36,631 nt of DNA. It comes from Streptomyces sp. NBC_01551. Its GTDB lineage: Bacteria; Actinomycetota; Actinomycetes; Streptomycetales; Streptomycetaceae. Position numbers and translations under genes: made by a program. The stretch is taken from the NCBI RefSeq assembly GCF_026339935.1, contig NZ_JAPEPX010000005.1, positions 1 through 36,631 on the forward strand, in the 5' to 3' direction. This document shows positions 9,790 to 18,203 of the stretch, piece by piece; positions within the stretch are counted from its first letter, which is position 1; each line of letters starts with the position of its first letter. The notes beneath the pieces are model-generated. The model did not search any database. It was given only the letters and a program-made list of their open reading frames with translations, and was not told where the DNA came from.

Positions 9790-9985
9790 CGTGGTCCGGC
9801 CCGGCGCAGGCGCGGCGGGCTGCCGCGTGCGCGGCGGCTCGGCCGTCGGTCGCCGCTTCCACGCCCGTGAACTCGCCCGTGACCGGCTCGTCGCCGTGGT
9901 CGCGCCGGAGCATCCCCTAGCCGAGGAACAGACCGTCGCCCTTCGCAGGCTCTCTTCAGGACCAACGCGGACTTCCTGGCTGCTT
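9790..9985 (+). pseudogene. LysR-type regulator fragment (effector domain)
   Basis: A short plus-strand stretch reads RELARDRLVAVVAPEHPLAEEQTVALRRL, followed after a frame change by RTNADFLAAW. This is the ..DRLVAVVAPxHPLA.. segment of LysR effector-binding domains. No DNA-binding domain and no C-terminus are present, so this is only a relic of about 65 codons. Confidence 0.5.
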
Positions 9986-10179
9986 GGCATCCCTGCTGCC
10001 GTACTCGGCTCTGAAATGAACCGTGCTGCTGTTTCACAGGTGGTGCCGGGCGGGTCCTGGGGCTCGATGCCCGTCGTGGCGCAGGCGTCCCTGGTTCCGC
10101 TGGGACGCCGGGAGCAGCCCCGGGTCCGCGGCCGTGCATCCCCTTCTCGCCGGAGCCTTTCCTCTCGGGTCGGAGCGGC

Positions 10180-11123
10180 GATCACCCGAAGAACCGGGTG
10201 CGGTTCAGGGACAAGGACGACCTTGCCGAGGTTACGGCGCTGCTCGATGAAGTGTGGGCTCGGGCGGCGCGCCAAGGGGATCTCCTCGTGTACGGCGGCG
10301 CGCAGAGTGCCCGCGCCGCGCCATCTGCCAGAGTCGCGGAGCCAGCGGTCGTAGAGTTCAGGTTGCCTACGGCGATGGCCCGCATCTGAAAGCCGATCAT
10401 GGAGGCGCCGCGGACGAGGAGTTCGTACGCCTCCACCGTGCCGCCGCCGGAGCTGAAGGCCACCAGTCGGCCGCCCGTCGCCAGGGCTCGTACGGCGGGG
10501 CCGAGAAGGTCACCGCCGACGCCGTCGAGAATGACGTCGTACGGGCGCCCCAGTCGGCGTCCTCGTAGAGGACGACCTCGTCGGCACCCAGCCCCTCGCA
10601 CGAAGTCGAGCCTTGTCGGCGCTGCTGACTGCGGCCACGACGCGTGCTGCCCCGCCGGCCTTGGCGTACTGGAGGGCGAGCGTGCCCACTGCGCTGGCCG
10701 CCGCCGTGACCAGGACCGACTCGCCGGGCTCCATGCGCGCGGCCTCGTAGGCACCGCGCGCCACCAGCCCGCTGCGGACCAGTGCGACCGCCTCCACGGC
10801 GGTAGCGCCGGCCGGGATCCGTGACGTCATGGCGGTGTTCAGGACCGCGAACTCGGCGTAGGCGTCGGTGAAGCACAGCCCGGTGACTCGGTCTCCGATG
10901 CCGAAGCGGTGGCTCCCGCGCCTGCGGCGACGATCTCCCCGGCGACCTCGCCGCCGAACGAGATCGGCTCGCTGCCCTCCCTCACCTTGCGCACGGTGGG
11001 CAGGGTCACCCCGACGGCCTCGACCCGGATCAACACCTCCCCGGCTCCCGCCTCGGGTCGGTCGGCCTCCTCGGCGAACAACACCTCGGGTCCGCCGTTG
11101 ACCTCATGGCGAATGCGCAGCAC
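10180..11123 (-). pseudogene. NADPH:quinone oxidoreductase-like (zinc-less MDR), multiply frameshifted
   Basis: Start GTG 11123 with GGGGAGG just upstream. Ordered fragments in three frames: LRIRHEVNGGPEVLFAEE, GAGEVLIRVEAVGVT, ISFGGEVAGEIVAAG, then DRVTGLCFTDAYAEFAV, IPAGATAVEAVALVRSGLVARGAYEAA, ESVLVTAAASAVGTLALQYAKAGG (Rossmann fold), DVILDGVGGDLLGPAVRALATGGRLVAFSS, MIGFQMRAIAVGNLNS, and the C-terminal IEQRRNLGKVVLVP. At least four frame changes are needed (near 10890, 10610, 10555 and 10250). No structural zinc cysteines, as in quinone reductases that reduce quinones with NADPH. It is divergently arranged with marR at 11213, a common pairing in which the regulator controls the oxidoreductase. 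Confidence 0.75.
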
Positions 11124-11144
11124 AGGACCTCCCCGATCCGGTTT

Positions 11145-11191
11145 CATTGGATGTCCCAACGATATGGCGAAAGCCGTTGGGAAGTCCAATG
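11145..11191. promoter_or_regulatory. Operator-like inverted repeat between the oxidoreductase and marR genes
   Basis: Arms 11145-11161 and 11175-11191 form an inverted repeat matching at 15 of 17 positions (CATTGGA..TCCCAACG) around a 13-bp spacer. It covers the intergenic space between two divergent genes and overlaps the candidate -35 of marR, as expected for autoregulated MarR control. The binding protein is inferred from position. Confidence 0.65.
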
Positions 11192-11206
11192 ACTTTTCGA
11201 TAGGCT
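11177..11206 (+). promoter_or_regulatory. Probable leaderless promoter of marR
   Basis: TTGGGA at 11177-11182 and TAGGCT at 11201-11206 are 18 bp apart. The -10 hexamer ends only 6 bases before the ATG at 11213, so transcription would begin at or next to the start codon and the mRNA would lack a ribosome site. No Shine-Dalgarno is visible before 11213, consistent with this. Confidence 0.55.
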
Positions 11207-11212
11207 GAGCGC

Positions 11213-11656
11213 ATGACCTCGGACCTCCAGCGCATTCAGTCCCTGCCGACCTGGCTCGTCGGCCGTGTCGCGGCGCGTGGCCGGGGCATGGTCGCCGACG
11301 CGATCGCCGCGGAGGGGCTCAGGCTCATGCACCACGCGGTACTGGCCGCGACCGCCGAGTACGGGCCCGTCACCCAGGCCGACCTGGGCCGTCGGTTGGC
11401 CGTCGACCCCAAGGACATGGTCGGCGTCCTCAACCACCTCCAGGACAAGGGCCTCGTCCTGCGCGCCCCCCACCCCTCCGACCGCCGCAAGAACGCCGTC
11501 ACCGTCACCCCCGAGGGCACGGCCGTCCTCACCCGCTGCGCAGCTCTGGCCGAAGCCGCCAATGCCGAGTTGCTGGCACCACTCGCCCCGGATGAGAAGA
11601 AGCAGCTGGTGGCACTGCTGACCCGACTCCACGAAGCAGCGGAGAACCCGGCCTGA
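11213..11656 (+). CDS. MarR family transcriptional regulator
   Basis: Intact 147-residue protein. The winged helix-turn-helix is seen at about residues 55-100: PVTQADLGRRLAVDPKDMVGVLNHLQDKGLVLR followed by the wing APHPSDRRKNAVTVTPEG, the hallmark DRR..(V)TxTxxG of MarR proteins. Flanking helices (SLPTWLVGRVAARGRGMV at the start, LLAPLAPDEKKQLVALLTRLHEAAE at the end) form the dimer interface. MarR proteins usually repress a divergent gene and themselves until a phenolic or oxidant ligand releases them. Here the partner is the damaged quinone oxidoreductase. The gene survived while its presumed target did not. Confidence 0.9.
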   Translation: MTSDLQRIQSLPTWLVGRVAARGRGMVADAIAAEGLRLMHHAVLAATAEYGPVTQADLGRRLAVDPKDMVGVLNHLQDKGLVLRAPHPSDRRKNAVTVTPEGTAVLTRCAALAEAANAELLAPLAPDEKKQLVALLTRLHEAAENPA

Positions 11657-11788
11657 TCCGTACTCCGCCGGCAGACGGTGCCCCGTCACGCAGCGCTGTG
11701 CGTTCGGATCAGGTCGCGCATGCGCCTCGCCTACAGTGAAGCCGCAGGCCACAGGCGTGAGATCGGTCGTTGGAAGGGGTAGTGCGGC

Positions 11789-12769
11789 GTGGGGGACGGG
11801 GAGACGGGGGACGTGGCTGTGGAGGGGTTGGAGCTGTATCGGGGGGAGTTGACGGGCTACTGCTATCGGATGCTGGGGGCGTACGCGGAGGCCGAGGACG
11901 CCGTTCAGGAGACCCTGGTGCGGGCCTGGCGGAACATCGAGCGGTTCGAGGGCAGGTCGGCGCTGCGGTCGTGGGTGTACCGCATCGCCACCAACGTGTG
12001 CCTGGACGCCCTTGCCGCGGGCAAGCGGCGGGCGCTGCCGATGGACCTCGCCGGTCCGAGCGAGGGCGGCACGGCGCCCGGGGCTCCGTTGGACGCCGCC
12101 CTGTGGGTGGAACCCTGCCCCAGCGGGGACCCGGAGACGAGCGCGACGGCCGGCGAGTCCGTGCGCCTCGCCTTCGTCGCCGTGCTCAGCACCTGCCGCC
12201 CAAACAGCGGGCCACGCTGATCCTCCGCGACGTCCTGGGCTTTACGGCCGAGGAAGCTGCCGACCTGACGGCACCACCGTCGCCTCGGCCAACAGCGCCC
12301 TGCAGCGGGCCCGGGCCACCTTGGCCGGTCACAGCGAGAGCGCCGATGGGCGGGTCTCCCGGCAGAGCGAGGCGACCCGCCGGGTGCTGGCCGAGCGGTA
12401 CGCCACCGCCTTTTCCCGCTACGACATGGAGGAGCTGAACAGCTGCTCCATGTCGACGCCGCGCTGTGCCTGCCGCCGTACGCAGGTGGATGCGCGGTAT
12501 CGGCGACATCCAGGCGTGGCTGACCGGCCCGACCGTCGGCTGCCGCGGCTCCGCCTGATCCCGACCGTGGCGAACGGCACCGCGGCCTTCGGCCAGTACC
12601 GCCCCCACCCGGACGGCACCGGCTACGTGCCCTGGGCGCTTCAAGTCGTCCATTTCTCAGACGACCGCATCACCGGCATCACGGCCTTCGTGACACCGAG
12701 CGCCTCTTCCCGCTCTTCGGCCTGCCGGAGCAGGTGGGCGAGGACACCCGACTCGGCGCCCGCGCCTGA
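11789..12769 (+). pseudogene. ECF sigma factor with SnoaL-like C-terminal domain, several frameshifts
   Basis: GTG at 11789 with GGAAGGGG upstream. Region 2 is intact: [59 protein letters not shown]. Then in other frames: [33 protein letters not shown] (region 4), SANSALQRARATLAGH, AERYATAFSRYDMEEL, and the SnoaL-like extension PTVANGTAAFGQYRP, YVPWALQVVHFSDDRITGITAFV, LFGLPEQVGEDTRLGARA, ending at TGA 12767-12769. At least four indels (near 12187, 12265, 12440, 12700). The layout is that of the SigX5/SigJ-like extracytoplasmic function sigma factors, whose C-terminal domain replaces an anti-sigma factor. Confidence 0.8.
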
Positions 12770-13438
12770 CCACTGGCCGGCAAGCCTGCGCGCCGACCGT
12801 GCGGGCACTCTCGCCGACTTCGTCCTCGCCGAGGTGCCCCTCCCCCGGTACGCGCGGCATGATCTCGACACTCGGCGGCGGCCGACGGGACCGCGCAGGG
12901 CCGCCTCGTTGCCCAGACGGCCACCGCACCGCAGCGGCGGCGGGGGACGCGCCCACAGCCGCATCGCTTACGCCCCTGTCGGCGTCGGCCGGCCCTCGGC
13001 GAGTCGTCCGGGCCGCGCGAAGCTGCCTACGCGTGTCGCGAGAGCACAGCCAATTCTTGACGTCCTCTCAGAACTGCGGGAGGGGATGACGTTTGGGGGA
13101 CGCCGGCCGGGTTAGACGCGTGGATACCGGAAGCGGACACCTTGCGGGTGGGCGCTTCCGGAGCGGGCCCCGCCGCATGACGACCGCTCCCGGCGTCATG
13201 CCGCAGGCCCGCCCGCACGACGGGCTGCCGCCCGGATCCGTGCGGCACCCGGACACCCCACGTCCCGGCCCCCTCCCCGGCCGGGACCCGGGGCCGCCCG
13301 GCAAGCCCTCGGCGTCGGCGCTCATACCGCCGTCCCCGGGCAACGGACCCCGACGGCAGCAGCCCGGCACGCCCTCCTCGTCCATCCGCGCACAATTGCT
13401 TGGCGCGGTTCGACTACTCGGTGGCAGGGGGTGCAGTT
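12770..13438. other. Long stretch without a supported gene
   Basis: About 670 bases of very high GC. Open frames occur on both strands but show Arg/Pro/Gly-rich shadow compositions and no family I know. It contains one hairpin (stem 13127-13135 with 13153-13161, nine base pairs, 17-nt loop) that could be a terminator. Probably eroded coding DNA. Confidence 0.4.
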
Positions 13439-13982
13439 GTGGATCAAACAGAGGTATTGCTCATCGGAGGGCGCGCCGGAGTCGGCAAGACGACGGTGGG
13501 GTGGGAGGTCTCGGCGCGTCTGCGCGCCGGGATGGTCGCTCACTGCGTAATCGAAGGCGACTTCATGGGGCAGGCGCATCCTGCTCCGGAGGGGGACCCT
13601 CGCCGCAGGAAGATCGCCGAGCGCAATCTGACGGCGCTCTGGTCCAACTACGCCGAGCTCGGGTACCGCCGCTTGATCTACGCACACGGTGAGCGTTCTG
13701 GCCGAGAACGAGGGCATGTTCCAGCGCGCCATGGGCGCGAATGTCAGGATCGTACGGGCAGCGCTCACCGCCTCCGATGCCACCGCCCGTGAGCGGCTGA
13801 CCGGTCGGGAGCTGGGCTCGGAACTGGAGCACGAGCTGGAGAGCAGCGCCCGCAAGGCTCGGATTCTGGATGAGCGGACGCCCCTGGACATGGTGCGAGT
13901 GGCGACCGACGGACGTTCCGTGGTCGACATAGCGCGCGAAGTGGTGGGCGCTACCGGCTGGCTGCCCAGCATCTCCGGTTAG
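13439..13982 (+). pseudogene. P-loop nucleotide kinase-like protein, one frameshift
   Basis: GTG 13439 with AGGGGG 7 nt upstream. Reads VLLIGGRAGVGKTTVGWEVSARLR (Walker A GGRAGVGKTT), EGDFMGQAHPAPE, RKIAERNLTALWSNYAELGYRRLIY. At about 13688 the frame changes, and the protein resumes as TVSVLAENEGMFQRAMGANVRIVRAALTAS, ARERLTGRELGSELEHELESS and MVRVATDGRSVVDIAREVV, ending at 13982. The two parts together give about 180 residues, the usual size of uncharacterised streptomycete P-loop kinases distantly like shikimate or chloramphenicol kinases. Substrate unknown. A single missing base explains the break. Confidence 0.7.
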
Positions 13983-14079
13983 GTTCTTCGCCGCCGGCCC
14001 CGCAGAACGAGTGCTGATGCTGACCCCTGCGCACCGCCCACACCGTCGTCAGCAACTGGTCGGGCAGGACGTCGCCGCG

Positions 14080-15072
14080 CTAGACCGCGTACCGGTCCGG
14101 CGCGAGGAGGAGGGTTCGCCGCGATCCAGTCCGAGGTGTGGCGCAGGCCTTCCTCCAGACCGACCCGGGGTCGCCAGCCGGCCCAGTCGCGAGCCCGGGA
14201 GTTGTCCGACAGCAGGCGCTGGACCTCGCTGCCCGACGGGCGCAGTCGGGTCGGGTCGACCACCACCTCCGCGTCCCGGCCGGAGGCCGTGATCAGGGCC
14301 TCGGCCAGGGCGCCGACGGAGATCTCCTCACCGGTGCCGAGGTTGACCACCTCCCCCAGCGCCCGGTCGCACTCCGCCACCGCCAGGAAGCCCTCCGCCG
14401 TGTCCGTCACGTACGTGAAGTCCCGGGTCGGCGTGAGCGAGCCGAGGCGGATCTCCTGGGAGCCGGCGTGCAGTTGGGCCAGGATCGTCGGGATGACCGC
14501 GCGCGCCGACTGACGCGGTCCGTACGTGTTGAAGGGGCGTACCACCGTCACCGGGAGTTCGAAGGCGTGGTGGAAGGAGAGCGCCATCATGTCCGCACCG
14601 ATCTTGGACGCGGAGTACGGGGACTGCGGCTGCAGCGGGTGGCTCTCGGAGATCGGGGCGGTCAGCGCCGTCCCGTAGACCTCGCTGGTCGAGGTGTGCA
14701 CCAGTCGCCGTACCCCGTGTCGCCGGCAGGCCTCCGCCACGTTCTGCGTGCCCGTGACGTTCGTCTGCACGTACGCGCCCGGCGAGGTGTAGCTGTAAGG
14801 GATCCCGATCAGCGCCGCCAGGTGGAAGACAGTGTCGCAGCCGGCCACCGCGTCGCTGACCCGGCCCGCGTCACGGACGTCACCCGCCCACATCTCCACC
14901 GGGCCCTCCGGGTCGGCGAGGTAGCGCGCCAGGTGGCCCTTCTCCGCGTACGGCTTGTAGTGGACGAAGGCGCGCACCCGCGCACCCCGCGAGACCAGCA
15001 GGTCCACCAACGTCGAGCCGATGAACCCCTCCGCGCCGGTGACGAGGACGGTGCGGTCGGTCCAGCTGTTCA
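14080..15072 (-). pseudogene. NAD-dependent sugar 4,6-dehydratase, LegB-like (extended SDR), C-terminal frameshift
   Basis: ATG at 15072 overlaps the stop of the MurG-like gene (ATGA). Reads VLVTGAEGFIGSTLVDLLVSRG (NAD loop), GDVRDAGRVSDAVAGCDTVFHLAALIGIPYSY, TSTSEVYGT (active site Thr plus SE), PYSASKIGADMM (YxxxK), RPFNTYGPRQSARAVIP. These blocks are those of LegB-type UDP-GlcNAc 4,6-dehydratases used in nonulosonate and other deoxysugar routes. In the unshifted frame the protein runs past its end. In the -1 frame the sequence LLLAPDRYAV followed by TAG (14080-14082) is the natural terminus, so the last eleven or so residues are shifted. The catalytic domain is complete, so the product may still work. 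Confidence 0.8.
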
Positions 15073-16259
15073 TATGCGCTCCAGGTGAGGGGTGGGGGCG
15101 AGGCCGGCGACGCGAAGTACTTCGGCGGCCAGCAGTTCGGCGGCCCGCGCGTGCGGGCCGGGGTCGGCGGCGCAGGCCATCGCCGACAGCCGGGCCGGGT
15201 CGGCCAGCAGCGGCCCGATGAGGTCGGCGAGGCGCTCGGCGGTGGTCTCGGGGTCGGGCAGCAGCAGTCCGGCGCCCGCGTCGGACAGCACCCGCGCGTT
15301 GTGGGTCTGGTGGTCGCCGGGGGCGTGCGGGTAGGGCACCAGGACCGCCGGGACCCCGGTCGCCGCCAGTTCGGCGACGGTCGCGGAGCCCGCGCGGCAC
15401 ACCACCAGGTCGGCGGCCGCGTAGACGAGGTCCATCCGGTCCAGGTAGGGCACGGCCAGCGCGATCCGCTGCCCGCCGGACGTCGCCAGCTCGGCCACCG
15501 TGTCCGCCAGTGCGGCCGGGCCGGTCTTGACCAGCAGCTGCACGTCGTCCCGGTACTGCCAGAGGCCGGCCAGCGCGGCGGCCGCCCGGGTGAGGCGGAC
15601 GGCGCCCAGGCTGCCGCCGTTGAAGACGACCAGCCTGCGCCCCGCGGGAACCCCGAGCGCGCGCCGGGCCTCGGCGCGCAGCGCCGCCCGGTCCGGTCCG
15701 GGCAGCCGCGCGAGGCCGGACAGGGCCGCGGAGATCGGCATTCCGGTGGTCAGCGCCCGGTCACCGCCCGAGAGTTGGGCGCGGCTGCGGTCGAAGGCCA
15801 CAGCGACGTGCGGGGTGAGCCGGGCCGCGAACTGGTTGGCACGGCCGGGCACCGCATTGGACTCGTGGATCGACGGCCGGCAGGCCGCTGGGCCAGGCAC
15901 GAGCACGGCGGCGCGCTCGGGTATCCGCCCATGCCCACGACGGCGTGGGCACCCTGGAGCCCGGATCACCGAGCGCGCCTGGTGCGCCGAGCGCAGCAGC
16001 GCCGCAGGCAGCAGGTACCGCTTCGCGCCCAGTGCGGGATCGAAGGGGATCATGTCGACGGTGTGCAGGCGGTAGCGGCGCCGGGGATCAGTTCGGTCTC
16101 CAGGCCCCGCTCGGTCCCGATGAACGAGACCAGGGCTCCGGGCACGGCGGCACGCAGCGCCTCCGCGAGGGCGAGGCCAGGATAGATGTGCCCGCCGGTG
16201 CCGCCCGCACCGATCACGACGGAGAGTGCCGCAGGTGTGTGTGGTGTGGTGGTGGTCAT
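15069..16259 (-). pseudogene. MurG-like UDP-GlcNAc glycosyltransferase, frameshifted
   Basis: ATG at 16259 with GGGAG about 9 nt upstream. N-terminus [25 protein letters not shown] carries the GGTGGH lipid-acceptor loop of MurG, then [18 protein letters not shown]. Frames change near 16075, 15955 and 15895, passing through [39 protein letters not shown] and IHESNAVPGRANQFAARL. From there to 15069 it is open: NGGSLGAVRLT, ADLVVCRAGSATVAELAATGVPAVLVPYPHAPGDHQTHNA (UDP-GlcNAc site). MurG normally adds GlcNAc to lipid I. This copy is not in a cell-wall cluster and sits with a LegB-like gene, so a dedicated role in a glycan or natural-product pathway is more likely. The three breaks would inactivate it unless they are sequencing errors. 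Confidence 0.8.
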
Positions 16260-16282
16260 GTGCGCACACTCCCGGTGCGCCC

Positions 16283-16298
16283 TAAGAACGTTCTAAGA
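16283..16298. repeat. Left attachment-site core (attL) of the integrated element
   Basis: The 16-mer TAAGAACGTTCTAAGA occurs here and again at 36616-36631 in the same orientation, 20.3 kb apart. It lies 24 bp upstream of the MurG-like start codon and about 110 bp from the integrase stop, the usual position of an attachment core for a tyrosine-recombinase element. Its centre AGAACGTTCT is a perfect palindrome. With flanks it is CTWAGAACGTTCTWAG. It is not part of a tRNA gene here. Confidence 0.8.
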
Positions 16299-16366
16299 GC
16301 CGATCCGGCGGCCACAGCGGGTAGCCGCAGCTCAGAGCCTCCCCACCACGCCCGCGCCCGCCCAGA

Positions 16367-16393
16367 GGGAGCCAATCCGGGAGCCACGAGCCA
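16367..16393 (+). repeat. Tandem GGGAGCCA sites, probable integrase arm-type sites (left)
   Basis: GGGAGCCA at 16367-16374 and 16379-16386 (12-bp period), followed by a partial copy GAGCCA at 16388-16393. The same pair with the same 12-bp period occurs next to the right end (36481-36500), plus a third copy at 36547-36554. Position between core and integrase gene fits arm-type binding sites. That role is inferred. Confidence 0.6.
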
Positions 16394-16406
16394 TACTTGG
16401 ACGGTC

Positions 16407-17591
16407 TTACGGCGCTTCGGCGTCGCCGTCGTGAACACGGCCGAAGATCTCGTCCATCGCCTCGGCGCCTTCGGTGATAACGGGCCGGATCTGCTTGCGG
16501 TACACGCGTTCCGTCGTATTGCTCCCCTTATGCCCGACCAGCCGGGAAATCGCTTCGATGGGCACCCCGTGGTCGGAGAGCAGGGACACGAAGCTCGTCC
16601 TCAGCTCCCGGGTCGTCCACTCTCCCGGATTACTGAACCCGGCTTCCTTCAGCAGCGAGCGCAGGCTGATGCGCACTCCGCTGGCGTCCATCACACGGCC
16701 CACCCTCGATGGAAAGACGAGGCCCTGCTCAGTCCAGGTCTTGCCGGCGGCTTTGAACTTGGCCTGCTGCCGCTCCCGATGCCCCTCCAGCACCTCCACC
16801 GCCTGCTTCGGCATAGCCAGAGACCGCCGGCTCCTCCGCGTCTTCGTGTCCCCGGTCCTTCGCACGGACCGCCACACGTCGATGTGCGGCTTACTGCCGT
16901 CGTCCGGCGCGGTGTGGACGTGGGCCCAGGTCAGGGGACGCGTCTCCTCCGGCCGCGTTCCCACCAGGAGCGACAAGACCACGTACACGTGGATCCACTT
17001 CCCTTCCTCGGCGCTCAGCAGCGCGGTTGCCTGCTCCAGGGTCAGGGACTTGCTGGGCCGACCGGGCCTCCCCTCCGGCACCGCGACCAACTCGGCCACG
17101 TTGCGCGTTGCCCGGCCGCGCCTCTGCGCATGCGCAATGGACCGCCGGAGGACCGAAAGCAGCAGCCGCAGCGAACTGGTGGCCAGCACCTCGGCCTTCT
17201 CGTCAAGCCAGTCGTCCAGCGTGTCCGCCTCCAGCACACGTACCTTGGCCGCGCCGAGGGACGGGTAGATGTGCGTCTCGGCCAGGTACCGGTAGGTCTC
17301 CAGGCTCTTGGGAGCCCTGCCCTTGAGGCCCTGCGCCAACCAGGTCTCTACGGCCTGCTTCACGGTGTAGTGGGCAGGCGCCTTGGCTCCCTGCTCCAGC
17401 TCCTTGCGGAGCTCCCGCAGCTTCCGCCGCACTTCGGTCTTCGTCTTGCCGGACACCTTGGGACGGTGGCGCTTCCCCGCCGGGGTGTAGCCCAGCGAAA
17501 CGGCCCCGATGAAGCGCTCCTTGGACTTGTCCCAGTAGATCGAGTCCTCGCCGTTGGCTGCCTTCCGGCCCGGCGCGCTCTCGTTGTCCAT
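16407..17591 (-). CDS. int: Tyrosine recombinase integrase
   Basis: 394-residue intact site-specific recombinase that would integrate and, with the excisionase, excise the element. N-terminal SAM-like arm-binding part (GEDSIYWDKSKERFIGAVSLGYTPAGKRHRPKVSGKTKTEV), core-binding helical domain (TVKQAVETWLAQGLKGRAPKSLETYRYLAETHIYPSLG), then the catalytic domain: Arg in LLVGTRPEETRPLTW, Lys in TKTRRSRRSL, the HxxR box as TRELRTSF (His replaced, as in several streptomycete integrases), His in RLVGHKGSNTT and Tyr in ERVYRKQIRPVI. The ATG at 17591 has AAAGG 7 nt upstream. An ATG/GTG further upstream lacks a site. A GGGGCCGC hairpin lies between it and the excisionase gene. Confidence 0.95.
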   Translation of the reverse strand: MDNESAPGRKAANGEDSIYWDKSKERFIGAVSLGYTPAGKRHRPKVSGKTKTEVRRKLRELRKELEQGAKAPAHYTVKQAVETWLAQGLKGRAPKSLETYRYLAETHIYPSLGAAKVRVLEADTLDDWLDEKAEVLATSSLRLLLSVLRRSIAHAQRRGRATRNVAELVAVPEGRPGRPSKSLTLEQATALLSAEEGKWIHVYVVLSLLVGTRPEETRPLTWAHVHTAPDDGSKPHIDVWRSVRRTGDTKTRRSRRSLAMPKQAVEVLEGHRERQQAKFKAAGKTWTEQGLVFPSRVGRVMDASGVRISLRSLLKEAGFSNPGEWTTRELRTSFVSLLSDHGVPIEAISRLVGHKGSNTTERVYRKQIRPVITEGAEAMDEIFGRVHDGDAEAP

Positions 17592-17614
17592 CTGGCACCT
17601 TTCAAGCATGAGGA

Positions 17615-17644
17615 CGGGGCCGCACCGGCATCGGTGCGGCCCCG
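17615..17644 (-). terminator. GGGGCCGC hairpin between xis and int
   Basis: Perfect 13-bp stem (17615-17627 with 17632-17644), four-base loop, no T tract. Same core as hairpins at 21772, 22600 and 30000. It could attenuate integrase expression from the upstream operon. Confidence 0.65.
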
Positions 17645-17661
17645 TGATGGGTTGGTTGCTG

Positions 17662-17868
17662 CTACGCGGCGGCCTGCGCCTCGCACTTGAGGAGTTCGAC
17701 GTACTCGTCTACGTACTCGGTGGGTACGAGCCGTCGCCTGCCGACGCGGACAGTCCGCAGGCGACCGAGGCGAATCTCCTCGAACGCTGTGGAGCGGCCG
17801 ACGTTGAGCAGTTCTGCGGCTTCTTCCACGCTGTGTAGCCGCCTCTCGGGTACGACCATCAGTGCCAC
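17662..17868 (-). CDS. xis: Excisionase, AlpA/MerR-like helix-turn-helix
   Basis: 68 residues from GTG 17868, with GGAAGGAA about 9 nt upstream. An in-frame extension further upstream to 18012 lacks a ribosome site and has non-protein-like composition. The core RRLHSVEEAAELLNVGRSTAFEEIRLGRLRTVRVGRRRLVPTEYVDEYVELL is the typical excisionase winged helix-turn-helix that bends att DNA and directs the integrase to excision. It lies directly upstream of int in the same direction, as in pSAM2-like elements. Confidence 0.9.
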   Translation of the reverse strand: MALMVVPERRLHSVEEAAELLNVGRSTAFEEIRLGRLRTVRVGRRRLVPTEYVDEYVELLKCEAQAAA

Positions 17869-17940
17869 GTGATGACGTTCCTTCCGATCCGTGTCTGTTG
17901 TCAGTCGTGCGACTCCAGCCCTGCCGGAGGGCCGGAATCG

Positions 17941-18188
17941 CTGACAGAACTGACAGAACCTCGCCATGTAGCCCCTGACCTGCGGTTTTGGGTGGTTTTC
18001 CCCGCGTGACAAAACCTCAAAAAACTCTGACAGAACCTCGAAAACCTAGGTTCTGTCAGCCCGGTCGGCTCGCCCGAAGCGAGGTTTTTTGAGTTCTGTC
18101 AGAGTTTTCGGAGGTTCTGTCAGAGCCCCGAAAGTGCCCGTTTTCGCAGGTCACAGGGCTGGTCGGGAGGTTCTGTCAGTTCTGTCAG
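17941..18188. repeat. Symmetric array of eight CTGACAGAAC repeats (candidate origin or operator)
   Basis: CTGACAGAAC occurs at 17941-17950, 17950-17959 and 18027-18036. Its complement GTTCTGTCAG occurs at 18050-18059, 18093-18102, 18114-18123, 18170-18179 and 18179-18188. Tandem head-to-tail pairs stand at both outer ends in opposite orientation, and the central two copies form a close inverted repeat around an AT-richer stretch. A-rich and T-rich runs (CAAAAAACTC, GGTTTTTTGAG) flank the centre. The array fills the gap between the Rep helicase stop and the excisionase. I infer iterons of the replication origin. A repressor-binding region for xis/int is the alternative. Confidence 0.65.
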
Positions 18189-18203
18189 TGGGTTGGGGGG
18201 TTT

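Noticed and set aside
16283..16298. Attachment site as part of a tRNA gene
   Set aside because: No cloverleaf, no T-loop GTTCGAATC-type sequence and no anticodon arm around either copy.
17941..18188. CRISPR array
   Set aside because: Repeats are only 10 bp, occur on both strands and have irregular spacing. No cas genes.
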